The translations under genes were made by a program, and so were the position numbers. From contig CAIIXF020000008.1 in the NCBI GenBank assembly GCA_903813345.2, positions 20,942,822 to 21,006,821 of the forward strand: a stretch of 64,000 nucleotides of DNA. Direction: 5' to 3'. Numbering within the stretch: position 1 is the first letter of the stretch; every line of letters starts with the position of its first letter. Source of the stretch: Owenia fusiformis (Eukaryota; Annelida; Polychaeta; Sabellida; Oweniidae). The notes under the pieces are model-generated. The model did not search any database, had not been told where the DNA came from, and saw only the letters and a list, made by a program, of their open reading frames with translations. Positions 37,969 through 49,490 of this stretch are shown here, piece by piece.

Positions 37969-38241
37969 ATGACGTCATTATCAGACGATAAAATGGCCGC
38001 CGCTAGCACTAGCCGTTTCAAAAATGTTGAAGATGAGGATATTATTAGTCTCTTAGAGAGTAAAGACAGTCAAAATACGAAGAAAAATCTAAAACTTTGT
38101 ACAAAGCTTTTGGTGGACTTCGCCCAGGAGTATGAAAATAGCATATTGTGTTTGAAATACAACATGAACGTCTCGAGGGTCTGGATCCAACTTCAAGTCA
38201 ACTTCAAGGGTCAGAAAAATCTAAGATATTCTTCGGACTAA
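37969..38241 (+). pseudogene. Fragment resembling Crypton/KIAA1958-like protein N-terminus
   Basis: A 90-codon frame reads 'MAAASTSRFKNVEDEDIIS', then 'LLESKDSQNTKKNLKLC' and 'TKLLVDFAQEYENS', followed by unrelated-looking sequence and a stop. The pattern 'F..V...DI..LLE.KDS.NTKK' fits the N-terminus of the KIAA1958/QRICH1-like protein group, related to Crypton tyrosine recombinases and abundant in marine invertebrate genomes. The catalytic part is absent. Upstream sequence carries ATTGG, TGACGTCA (overlapping the frame's first codons) and a repeated GGTGAATAAT. It may be a truncated element or a 5' exon of a dead copy. Confidence 0.45.
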
Positions 38242-38245
38242 CAAA

Positions 38246-38377
38246 ACAATTATAGACCTCTACATTCGGTTTACTGTCAAAATTATATCCCTCGACTGTA
38301 AACCTCGACCTACGGTCTCGGTTTACAGTCTCGGGATATAATTTTGACAGTAAACCTCTGGAGAGGTCAATAATTGT
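38246..38377. repeat. 132-bp near-perfect hairpin
   Basis: The left arm runs ACAATTATAGACCTCTAC, GGTTTACTGTCAAAATTATA, TCCC..GACTGTAAACC. The right arm is its reverse complement (GGTTTACAGTC..GGGATATAA, TTTTGACAGTAAACC, GAGAGGTCAATAATTGT), with a few mismatches. The centre is near GACCTACGGTC (about 38307-38317). It lies directly after the KIAA1958-like fragment and is probably part of the same mobile unit. Confidence 0.85.
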
Positions 38378-38557
38378 ATACTATCCCACGGATTATTGGT
38401 CTTGTCTAAGCAATGTGCTAATCCCATTTTTATTGTGAAATGTTGGTTTTACATTGACATCGAATGGTGTAACGCACTATAATCCTTTGATACTACCTGT
38501 GATGTGATGACATATCACCCCACGAGAATAATGGCATAAATGGCATTTTTGATACAA

Positions 38558-38655
38558 GGTATTAACATATGATAAAATGTAACCACCTGACTGCAATCCC
38601 AAAACTGTAACAATTTGTTACTGATGCCTAATGCCATTTGCCATAACAATATGTC
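38558..38655 (+). repeat. Dispersed repeat, family D, fragment
   Basis: It contains AAGGTATTAACATATGATAA and AATGTAACCACCTGACTGCA, then TTTGTTACTGATGCC, matching the start of the family D copy at 40366 and the ends of others. It is decayed. Confidence 0.5.
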
Positions 38656-38812
38656 ACTATATATATGAGCCATATAAGCAGATTCCACACTGTGTTCTCT
38701 TAAATCCTATTATATATATATATAAGGGATGTTCAATAAATACAGATACAAATGCTCTCATTTTCATGTTTATCAAGGTATCAAATTGAGATTATAAGAG
38801 ATTGAAGGTAAT

Positions 38813-38980
38813 ACAGGGGTTTCACTAGAATTTCTCATAACATGCTAAATAAATGAAAACAACAGGCAAAATTAATGGAAATCATGAATTTAACATGGAA
38901 AAGTTGAAGTCCCTAAAAACAACAGGCGATTTTGTGGAAACAACTGGTGAAAATCGCCTGTTGTCTGCTGCTTATGGAAG
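38813..38980 (+). repeat. Dispersed short repeat with CAGGGG ends, copy 2
   Basis: Nearly identical over about 110 bp to 32068-32219. It adds an internal ACAACAGGCGATTTTGTGGA and its inverted partner AAAATCGCCTGTTGT, forming a hairpin near the 3' end. It ends GGAAGCCCTATA. Confidence 0.65.
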
Positions 38981-40089
38981 CCCTATAATATGTATGTTTA
39001 AATACTGAATAAATATTATTACTCTGAGACTTTAAAATGTTCCAGTAAATTGTTCAATATCTTTAACCTATCAAATTATTTTTAAAATTATTACAATTTC
39101 AGAATAAGATTTGATTTTTTTACAAAAATGAACTATAAAAGAATGTGTCAATATTGCAAATACTGATGTTCTGAAAATTTGGAAGTTGAAAATTTCACAC
39201 ATGATGGTTGGATCCTTTTGAAGATATTGATGTCTAAATCTCAGTTATGACATTATCATCCTACTATTGGGATATGCATACATAAATTAGATGCTATACC
39301 AACAAAATAATGCAGAAACTATCATAATATACTGAACATTTTCTATTTCAAAAAAATCAGAAAATATCCTGATAACTCCAGACAATGTTGCATGTGAATT
39401 CAATATTTGTGTTCTCTTATACACCATCATGAGAAATTACCTAAAAATGAATACAATAGTCATAATTTTAGGGCATAGAATATTTGAACACCTGCCTCAT
39501 CCTCTGACAAAAAGAACTTTTAAAGATAAAAAATCATTAAGCACAAAGGGGCTGAATATACACAAAATATCTGTTATAACGAGGCACACACATTTCTATA
39601 GCTATAATATATAAAAAACATTACTGCTTGTTATTGAAAGAAATATCTAAATTATATTTCAGCCATTGATGGGTAGATGTAATTAACATAGATATGGCAT
39701 TGAACAATGTACTTTGAAAATATAGCACATGTATATGTACATTAAAAGTGACATCTTTATTACATGAGAATGATTGTATGAATAGTTTAATGATGAACAT
39801 ATTCCATGTTCAAGGTTGGATTTTCCCATATTCTCAATACCCACTCTCATGTCCAGGGTGAATTCAAAATGGTTTCAATCTGACAAAGCTATTAAACCAA
39901 AACAAAATGGGGAGAGAGAGAGATTTCATAAAAAAATATTCTTAATTTTTTAGTTATGGAAGAGTATTATAGAATAAATTTTTATGTTAAACTTCAACCA
40001 GAACTTTCTTAGAAACACTGTTTGATGATTTCTTTCTAAATTCATCTTCAAAATCTGATATACTGTACTGTTACAACTTTATGTGAAGG

Positions 40090-40198
40090 TGTAGCCCCAC
40101 CTCAACCCCCCCTTGCCAAAAAATCGTTCACAATCATGCAGGTTTTCAGCATCATTTTCAAGTGACTCAGTCAAAGCTGTCAAATGTGACCCCCCTGG
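40090..40198 (+). repeat. Dispersed repeat, family A, partial copy
   Basis: It shares CAATCATGCAGGTTTTCAGC, TTTTCAAGTGA and GTCAAATGTGACCCCCC with copies at 17951 and 30225. It begins at TGTAGCCCCACC, and the 3' end is missing. Confidence 0.5.
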
Positions 40199-40365
40199 TT
40201 TGAACCATAAATAATTGCCTATTTTAGTTGACTAGTTCAAGAATTTTGATTTTATATTCAGGTACATGAATTGATTCCTGACAAGTCATTTCCTGGAAAC
40301 ATTTTGATCTGAGGCTTACTCAGCGAATTTTGAAAACATAACCATCCCATTTTTTAACAAGGCAT

Positions 40366-40793
40366 TAACATGACAAAATGTTACCACCTAGTTGAAGCAA
40401 GATGAAAAAGACCCTTTTGACCTTGAGGAGGTCATTAAAGGTCAAATCTATTTTGACCTTGAGAATGTCATTGAAGGTCAAATCTATAGTCAGATTTGAA
40501 ATGTTGAGAACTTGTAGATGATTTTGAAAAAGATTGGTCAATTTGAAGCAGGTTGAAAAAAGACCTTTTTGACCTTAAAAAGGTCATTGAAGGTCAAATC
40601 TTGCAATAAAGTCAGATTTTAACTTCCGAAAACATGATGATTTTGAAAATAATTGAAGTCAGTATTTGTTAAATTATTTGAAGTTGTAAGAATTTGTTAC
40701 AGACGCCGACTGCCGACCGCTGACCGCCGATCGGTGTAAAAAAAATGGAGACCATAACAATATGATCACTACTTTTTGGCGGTGACATAAAAA
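40366..40793 (+). repeat. Dispersed repeat, family D, longest copy
   Basis: It begins AAGGCATTAACATGACAAAA then TGTTACCACCT. It ends with the family's tail: TTGTTACAGACGCCGACTGC, TGGAGACCATAACAATAT and TTTTTGGCGGTGACA. Between them lies a roughly 290-bp interior with repeated TTTTGACCTT and AAGGTCAAATCT segments. Other copies (51315, 60118, 62512) have head and tail joined without this interior, so they look like internal deletion derivatives. Confidence 0.6.
40418..40596 (+). promoter_or_regulatory. Cluster of AGGTCA half-sites, including DR4 pairs
   Basis: AGGTCA is directly repeated with a 4-bp gap at 40429-40444 (AGGTCATTAAAGGTCA) and 40581-40596 (AGGTCATTGAAGGTCA). A degenerate third pair (ATGTCATTGAAGGTCA) lies at 40465-40480. 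TGACCT occurs at 40418, 40454 and 40570. DR4 is the classical spacing for some RXR-heterodimer nuclear receptors. The sites lie in a repeat, and function is not shown. Confidence 0.4.
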
Positions 40794-42339
40794 TATAATA
40801 AATAAATTAAATTACTGTATCTTAAATCTAGAATAACTTCCACGTTTGATCAGATGTCTTAATTCTTTTTCAGTCAATAGAATTAACAAGCCAAATTGAC
40901 ATAATTTTTGAAGATTTCCTTCAACATTCTTCACTTTCTATTCTTTAACAAATTATGTGGGTTAAATACCAGGTAAACAAGAAATCAATGTACGTGCTTA
41001 TAGAAAGGAACAATCTAAGAATTGCTTTTTGTGTAATATTCATATCAATTTAAGAACACAATTCATTAATTCTCTTCCGGAGTCTATAGCTAGAAAAGAC
41101 TAGTCTAAGATTAGAATGATGGCAATATTCTCAAATGAAATAATTTATACGGTTATTTAATATTTTATGGCTCTCCTCACTTTGGTGTGGGTATGCCGAC
41201 CCTATCATTTCCTAACATTTATGGAGTCACTATGACCTTCTAGAAAATCACCTGATCTCTAATATTAATATTTCATCATAATGTGACAGTGAAATATACT
41301 TTGTAAAGAACAGCATCTGTTAAATGAGACAATTCTTAGATTTATTGAACAGAAAATTTCAGAATTCTACACTTCCCCCTTTTTTAAATTTATCGTCCCC
41401 AGATATTACTTGTAATTTGAGCTCAAACAGATTTATTTAACAAAACATATTGAAAGAGATTTGGCGTTCTGTAATCTTATGCTATATTTGATGAAAGCTA
41501 CGAATGAAATGATAAATTTGATACCTGAATCCCGAAATACTTCAGAATAATCGTAATTTAAACAGACAATTCAGGAATAACTTCAAATTGTCTTTGTCCA
41601 CATATAATATAATATCTTAAATGAAACATTACATTTTGTTTGATATATGAAACACCATATCCATCAAAAAACAAATAGAGAATCATAGATGTCTAGAAAT
41701 TATGGTTATAGATATTTCATAAAGCGCCAGAGACCAAAAACAAAAAGCACGCAACATGATGAAAGCATGATGAAAAATTGCCACGAGTTATAGCATCATT
41801 TGTTCTATATCAATGAGCTGACAATCAAATAAAACGGCAACAAAATTGTCGAACAATTTGATTATGCAAAACCTAAAGTGGCAATTAGAGGTTGATATCT
41901 GTTGTAATATTCTAGTTTGAGAATAAATCTTGTGCTAATCAGCCCGAAAAGTCACTCAAAGTACAAATCGTTAGATTAAGCAATAATTTCTCTCGGAGTA
42001 AAGGTCAGCATTCTACAATGAAAGTTGAGTGTTCGTTATAGTATTAAGACATTAGGATAAAGTTATTTATATAATCAACCATCTGTCCGCCTAAAACAGC
42101 AACCGTTTATGTTGCAGTTCAGTTGGAGTAAATATCTGTCAAATATAAGAAACTGTTTTTTATTCGATTAAGAAGTATTTAAATTAGCGTATGGACCAAT
42201 TTATTTGTCAAACTGAATTCCACAAATTTGTTTTTAGATCACATTTTCAAAGGCAAATGTTGAAATATTCCTGAAAAACTGGTTTTATTTTTTTCAATCT
42301 GGCATCCATATTCCATCATGCCTAGGCTCCATCACTATC

Positions 42340-42732
42340 TTTTGGGATCACCAATAAATATTCAAAATTCAATCAAAGTGATGTCATATTTGGAATTTAC
42401 ATGAAAAAGTACATTTAGAAATATGGTTTCGAAAATTGTTGATCAACTTTGAAATTTTATTTATGACTTCTAGTTCAGGAAGAATCCCCATTACCCATGT
42501 TATAAAATCACAAAAAGTGAAATATCTTTTCTTGTATTGGACAGATGACATTTTCTTTTTCTAGACATACTTCAATTTGCTAACTATTAGATACATAAGG
42601 GTGATATGAAAATTGAACCACTAAAACAGATGTAATTCAAGTTAAATGGTTCTTTCTACTATACCCACCATGTTATCTGACCCGAATGAGCCACACCGGT
42701 GGTGAATATGGTAACTAACTACTCGCATCTGC
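42340..42732 (-). repeat. Dispersed ~430-bp repeat, copy 2
   Basis: Reverse complement of 18871-19307 with scattered differences. It begins at the right with CTACTCGCATCTG (42719-42731) and shares AAAAAGTGAAATATCTTTTC, ACATGGGTAATGGGG (in complement) and TTGATCAACTTTGAAATTTT. The left border has lost the inverted terminus seen in copy 1. Confidence 0.6.
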
Positions 42733-42789
42733 ATTATTCATATCATCAGATCTGATTAACTGTGATATATACATTATATATATGAATGG

Positions 42790-43069
42790 CCCATGGGCAT
42801 AGCAAGGGGGTGCTACAAGTGCAATCGCACCCCCCCCCCCCCCCCTCCCACTCCTCCCCACAAAAAGAAATAAAAAGCAATTTTGTAAAACTATCTTATC
42901 TCTTATTTAAAATACATCAACAAATTATAGTTTCAAATGCTTAGAACGCACCATATACAATGTATATTTTAAAAATTTCCTGAGTGAAGCACCATCCCCT
43001 TTTTGGGGCTAGCTTTGATCAAACCCAAAAACTGCACCCCCCCCCCCCCGACAATTGCCTACGTCCCTT
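42790..43069. repeat. Dispersed repeat, family C, copy 2
   Basis: Poly-C tracts at about 42830-42846 and 43037-43050 bracket a segment homologous in reverse complement to 16281-16492. The ends are CATGGGCATAGCAAGGGGG and CAATTGCCTACGTCCC. Confidence 0.6.
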
Positions 43070-45770
43070 ATATCTGTGAATGATATGCCAAATATGATGT
43101 CATCGCCCTCAAAGCTGGAAAATCAATCATTCTATATAAAGGTAAATAAATAAATGGAATATTCATATTGTTTTTCTCTCTGAGAAATTTCTATTTTTCA
43201 TGAGCCATGTTTACATGAATCTTTGAAAGCTGTGCAGAAAACTAGCCGACCATGGAGTTTTATACATTACAAAATGCAGCCAAGCAGCTATTATTTATGG
43301 GTGATTTTATTTTCTATTTTTCATAATTTATCATAATATGTGCTGTGCATTATATTGCCATCTTTAAAGTGGCATCATCTGACTTGAACAAAACAGACAC
43401 CTTTTATAGGGGCCAAGTAAAGAGTAACTTTCTAAAAACTTGCCTAAATACAATACTTTTTGCTTACCAGATTAGATTCAATGTGATATTTTGAACATTT
43501 CTGAATTTGGACCATAGAAATGGAACACTTCATTCATAATGAAGGTATTACATTAATTGAAAGATAAAGCAAACAAAATGCAGTGCCTTGCATCGTACAT
43601 TTCACCATAGGTAAACTTATTCAAGTTTGTAATCATGCAGTGTTCACCCATGTGCCATGAGTAGATGCAAAATGATAAGTTTCAGTTTGAAATTCATTTA
43701 AGATTTTTCTCATTTTCAACTAACTGGGTATATGTAAGCATATTCTTGAAATCGTGGACCTGCAGCACTAGCCACTATCAATGCTGGGATGAGGGGGGGA
43801 CCCAAGGGTTCAGAGAAGATTATGTCAATAATGTAAATATGTTTCTGAAGACATTGTTTCTGATTGGTCAAATTGACAGACAAATGAAGTCATTCAATGG
43901 CAGTTTCAAGCCGGTGAAAATTTGAACAAATAAAAGGTAAGCAAGAGACCAATAATTTTGTCAATCATCTCTAAGTTCTGGGGTTTTCCCTCCTCTTAAT
44001 GCTGGAGAGATAGCTCATTCAATCCCTCTCTATAATGCCTCTTGTTCAACAATGTCAGATTCACCAACAGGGTTATCAGGGTTACTGTATAAATTGATCC
44101 TGGTTACGTGAATGAACCCAAAAATCGATATGTGTAACTTCGGGGAATTGAAATTCCATATTTGTCAGAAACCGGTTTTATTTGATTTGAAAGTGATTAT
44201 TTATACGCAATTATCCACCCATCGTGTCTTCTATTGCATCTAACTTGTCTTTAGGGTATTGTCAGTAATTTCTACCATCTGATCCGTGGCATTGTGGTGT
44301 AGATTAAATAACATATAGTCTCTACCAGGCTCCATTCTAATCAAATACATTATAATCCACTCTTACAGGCACCATTTTGACCAAATAAAAAATATTAATA
44401 CCTTTCAATGGGCGCCACTGTGACCAAACAAAATGCGAATCAGAAATTGGTTTAACTCATTGCTGGCCAAAGTTATTTTGGAGGTTTTGAGCTGGTGACT
44501 GGCCATTTTGATGAAAAATTGAGCAAAATGGCATGTTTTCATATGAGCATAAAATGGACTGTATCTACTGTATCAACACCCTCTTTGGAATGTTTTATAC
44601 AATTGTGAAGCCAATGAGAATCATGTTCCATTAGTGACCCCTACAGTATGGTACAAATTGTGTGACAATTATTAGACAGCACCACGAGATACCTCGGGGT
44701 TGGTCAGATACGATTATGACGTTAAAGACGAGATATCTCAGGGAGTCAGCAATGAATCAATTGATGAAACAGAGAAACTGACAAGAACATTTCTATGTCT
44801 ATGGCCATATATGGCAGATATATTAACATTTCTTTTACACTAACCTAGTACATAGCAGATGCTCAGTGCCCTCTGGAGTTGCCCTCAAAATGCTTCATGG
44901 TTTTTGCCCTCTGCATTATGAATTGATCTCAATAAGTTTGCCAGTCTTCTGCCTATTTCATTGTATGGATGAGCCTTCAGGCTGGCTAAAATATAAAAAA
45001 ACATATTAGATATCACTTTAAAAGAATGATAACTCAGCCCAATAATGCAAACATGTCTGCATAAGCTCAACTTGTATCAGGGGGACCAGAGGACCAGCAA
45101 AAATATGCACTAAAGTAATTTCACAACATTTAATATGAACTTTTTAAAATCTTTCTCCTTTTGAAATGTCAATTGTTACTACAACTAGGTGTGATTAGAC
45201 TCCCCATATAGAATAAAATCACATCTATTTCTATCAAAATTTGAATGCTATCTAATTCTTGCTAATGTCTCATATATTTGATAAGTCACCACACAAACAT
45301 TTCAATCATATGAACTTGCATTTAAAATGTATGTAAAATCACTGATATTCATTTGCAATGGTTTTTCCTTTGTTTTTAAAATGGCCAATAATCTAAAGTA
45401 ATTATCAAATTTGTCTCTAGCTGAACTCAATATTACATAAAACCTTTCATATTTTCATTCCAATTCCCCAGGGCACCGAATCCCTAGAGTCTCCTATGAC
45501 AATGGCAGTGAAAAGCAGTGCCATCATTTCAATTCTTCCTTGATTAACATTTCCTTGGATATAATTACTACAGTCCTATTTGTTACAAATCTCATTTCAT
45601 CACAAAAATGAATCCCTTAATTTGCAGAGTGAAACACATGAGCTAAAGGATACCATGGCAACATTTACTCTATCCATTTAGGTAGGCAGTGTCTTAAGGA
45701 TGTTAGAAATTTCAGATGTTATCAATTTGAGCCTAAAAATGGCTATTTTCCAAAACGAAAATAAAATAAG
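43070..45770. other. Noncoding DNA
   Basis: No gene is supported. The longest plus-strand frame (43665-43925) lacks recognisable domains or splice context and looks random. Confidence 0.4.
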
Positions 45771-45772
45771 GA

Positions 45773-46745
45773 CAGCTTACACATGCAATACACTAAGCTA
45801 TGACATTATCCCCATATACAATACATGCAATATAGTAAGCTATGACATCATCCCCATATTCTATTGACTGCTTATACATGCAATACACTAAGCTATGACA
45901 TTATCCCCATATACAATACATGAAATATACCAAGCTATGACATCATCCCCATATTCTATTGACTGCTTATACATGCAATACACTAAGCTATGACAATTTC
46001 CCCATATACAATACATGCAATATACTAAGCTATGACATCATCCCCATATTCTATTGACTGCTTATACATGCAATACACTAAGCTATGACATTATCCCCAT
46101 ATACAATATATGCAATATACTAAGCTATGACATCATCCCCATATACTATTGACTTCTTATACATGCAATACTCTAAGCTATGACATCATCCCCATATATT
46201 ATTGACTGCTTATACATGCAATACACTAAGCTATGACATTATCCTCATATTCTATTGACTGCTCATACATGCAATACTCTAAGCTATGACATCATCCCCA
46301 TATACTATTGACTGCTTATACATGCAATACACTGAGCTATGACATCATCCCCATCTACTATTGACTGCTTATACATGCAATACACTAAGCTATGACATCA
46401 TCCCCATATACTATTGACTGTTTATACATGCAATACACTAAGCTATAACATCATCCCCATCTACTATTGACTGCTTATACATGCAATACACTAAGCTATG
46501 ACATCATCCCCATATACTATTGACTGCTTATACATGCAAAACACTAAGCTATGTCATCATCCCCATATACTATTGACTGTTTATACATGCAATACACTAA
46601 GCTATAACATCATCCCCATCTACTATTGACTGCTTATACATGCAATACACTAAGCTATGACATCATCCCCATATACTATTGACTGCTTATACATGCAATA
46701 CACTAAGCTATGTCATCATCCCCATATACTATTGACTACCTATAC
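45773..46745 (+). repeat. 53-bp tandem array, about 18-20 units
   Basis: The main unit is 53 bp: ACATGCAATACACTAAGCTA, TGACATCATCCCCATATACT, ATTGACTGCTTAT. In the first ~300 bp a shorter 42-bp unit (ending CCCCATATACAAT, lacking ATTGACTGCTTAT) alternates with the 53-bp unit, giving a 95-bp higher-order period. From about 46130 onward only the 53-bp unit is seen. Single-base variants (TGTCATC, TAACATC) recur in the last third, suggesting local duplication of unit blocks. Confidence 0.92.
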
Positions 46746-48415
46746 ATTTCAGTTAAAATGCCCCTTGACAAATCAAAACTGTAGAGGTCTATCAAATAGT
46801 GTTTAAAAATATCAACTTAAAGATCAAAAAATGATAAAATATTGTCATATTCCATCACTTTAATAATAATAAATTATGAATCATAAAAGGAATCCTACGA
46901 ACACTGTTAACATCTATGGGTTACATGGTCAATAGTCAGAAGTTATCGACTGCTCTTTGACCAATCAAAATTGAGCATTTAGACTGAGATACTAACAATA
47001 AACTTAACTTCAGCAAGTCATTGTTTTCTGTTCAAGTCAAATAAGTTTCAATCACTTTAAACACGTTAGATTTTTTATTTACTGCTTATCTCTAACAAAC
47101 TTTGACCACAATGGTACATTTAAGAGATAATTAATATAATCATGGCACCAAAGTCAGGCAATAGTGCTATCCAAAATAATGAAACAGTTCATTTTCTTTT
47201 TTAACTACCTTTCTTTGTTCCAAACATGAACAAAATACATTGTATTTCTTCAGTTCTTGAGAGATAGGACCTACTAAAGTATCCAATGTTTCTTTGCCAA
47301 GTTGCCTTGCAATTAAATAGAGATCAGGATTCAATTAGGAGCTAGCAAATATGAATTGTAATTTATAAGAACTAATTTGATCCTTACAGTATGATGATTC
47401 ATCTTCCTTATAGTATATTTTAATTAATAGTATTTGTTCATTGTACTCTTGGGAATGGGGTATGGTAAAGAGGTACACTCCCCCACAAAAGTGTGGCAAC
47501 CACAAGTCACATTTGGACAAAAGTCCCCATTGGACCACATGTGAAAGTTTGTTAATATTTCGGATCGTGTTTACACACACCTACTAATACGGGCATACGG
47601 TTGCCAAACTTGTGGAGGGGGGGGGGGTGTATGAGCATTTATATTGAGCAGATTATGCATATATTTAACAGAGCTCCCAGATTCAATAAAATAATGTAAG
47701 TTTTAAAATTATCCCAATCTTAAATTTTACACCAGAAATACAATCCAGAAACAAGCACAATAATTAAAATATGTGGTCACTTTAATTTAGCAAAAATGTT
47801 TTTTTCGAACATTAATATTTTTTCCTAAAAACTTGCTCTAAAACAGATTCAATGAACATATGCTCGGCATAGTGTCCTCTACGCAAATATTCCATTTATC
47901 ATGTCATGTCATCCAAAAAATCATAATCAACCTCCATTTTTGAAATATTACACTGGCCTTTTTTCAAACCGACAATCTGACCACAGCACAGGACAAGAGA
48001 TAATAGCAAAGTGAAAAAAAAGTACAAAACTATAAATAATGACGAATATTTTATATTTTTTATATTAAGACTCCATTAAATCAAGGCTTTAATTCTGACC
48101 ACATGATAGATAAACAGCCTTGGGATTTAAACCTAAATAATTACAAAACATAATACCATCTATAAATCATATCATGGTTACTTATGATCGCTACTGAAAC
48201 AAAATGACCATTAATCTATATTATTGGGGATGACCGTTATTCCTTTTTTAATTACAATGTGATAAATTCACGTGGATTCCTTTTGAATATGCACACCTTT
48301 TAATTAAATAAATGATTTTCTATGCAGTCTGGTTCTTATGACGCCCGGATTATGATGGTGATTGAGTAAACCAGATATACAAATATTTTTCAATATTGTA
48401 ATCCATGTACATGTT
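46746..48415. other. AT-rich noncoding DNA
   Basis: No gene is supported. It contains one short inverted-repeat element at 47477-47630, listed separately. Confidence 0.4.
47477..47630. repeat. Short inverted-repeat element
   Basis: CCCCCACAAAAGTGTGGCAACC near 47480 is inverted as GGTTGCCAAACTTGTGGAGG near 47602, bracketing about 100 bp. The poly-G end (47618-47628) is like other MITE-type repeats here. Confidence 0.45.
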
Positions 48416-48456
48416 GGAGGGGGTGGGATGGGGTGATGTAGGGGGGGGGGGGGTGG
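48416..48456 (+). other. G-rich tract with G-quadruplex potential
   Basis: At least four runs of four or more G occur within about 40 bp, one of them more than ten bases long. On the + strand this could form a G-quadruplex. It is isolated in otherwise AT-rich DNA, and no gene is adjacent. Confidence 0.5.
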
Positions 48457-49179
48457 GGAATGTAGAGACAGAGGGTTTGAGAGATATACAATAGAGGACA
48501 ATATATTTTACAAATTTTTAGAAATCATTAAAGCTTCTTGGTGATACAATCAGACTATTGTATGGAAAATGGGACACATTTTGACTTAACTCTTGTGATG
48601 GTGAATATATTTTTCATGTGTAGTACACACGTAGAAATTATGGAATAAGTAATTTCAGGAATAGAACTTGGAAAATGATATGACATCATAGCCTAACGAG
48701 CTATTCCCGATTTAATTGCATTGATGAAGAATGTCCTAGAGAAACTGATATATCAGATATGAATGAATTACAACATTCTTTGATGTGCTCATCCCCTTGG
48801 CAACCACACTACGCTACTATGTTACTCTGCCAATTCATGATATAAGAGATAGGAATTTTCATTCATCCCTCGATCTATAAAGTGATGTGACTGTGATGAC
48901 TGGTGATTCAGAATGAATAAAATCATGTAAAAAGAACAGCAGTTATAGTTGAACCACAGAGTGAAAGAAATGATTGGTCAATTTCTTGTTGAAGCTCATT
49001 TTAAGAAACTTTGAAGGACAAAGAGAGCTTTTTTGACACAAAAGAACACAAATACACTACAATCTCTCAAAGATCCAAAATGACACTTACAAACACTGTG
49101 AAGAATGCAACAACTCTTAAATTCTTAAACACTATACATTGTCTCACAGGAACACAACCTTCTTCAAAGTACAAATTCA

Positions 49180-49315
49180 TAAAAAGCCATTAAGCAAAAT
49201 GTCCCAACTGTAACCAATGCCGAACACTTAATGCCAAACACTGAATGCTGAACGCTGAAAGACTGAATGTCAAGCACTGACACTGAATGCCCATCACAAA
49301 AATTGGTGGTGACAA
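49180..49315 (+). repeat. Dispersed repeat, family D, diverged copy
   Basis: It contains AAAATGTCCCAACTGTAACC, then expanded CTGAATGC/AACACTGAAT units and the family tail AAATTGGTGGTGACA. The internal ACACTGA units vary in number between family members. Confidence 0.5.
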
Positions 49316-49369
49316 AAAAAGTTCCATCACTTTATTCACAATTTCACTGTAGGAACTTGGATCACATAT

Positions 49370-49490
49370 CATTAGCTGATAATATCAGCTAAAATTGATA
49401 TTTATCAAATTTATCGCTAATTGATAAAAATTATCGATAAATGATAATTATCAAATTTATCGCTAATTGATAAAAATGAGTTTCCGCACC
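49370..49490. repeat. GATA/TTATC-rich duplicated segment
   Basis: TTATCAAATTTATCGCTAAT plus TGATAAAAA occurs twice, 46 bp apart (49402 and 49448), next to AGCTGATAATATCAGCT and ATTATCGATAAATGATAAT. The segment is dense in TGATAA/TTATCA motifs on both strands. Confidence 0.6.

Noticed and set aside
45773-46745. Possible CRISPR array from regularly spaced repeats
   Set aside because: The units abut directly without unique spacers, unit lengths vary, and the DNA is from an animal. It is an ordinary tandem satellite.
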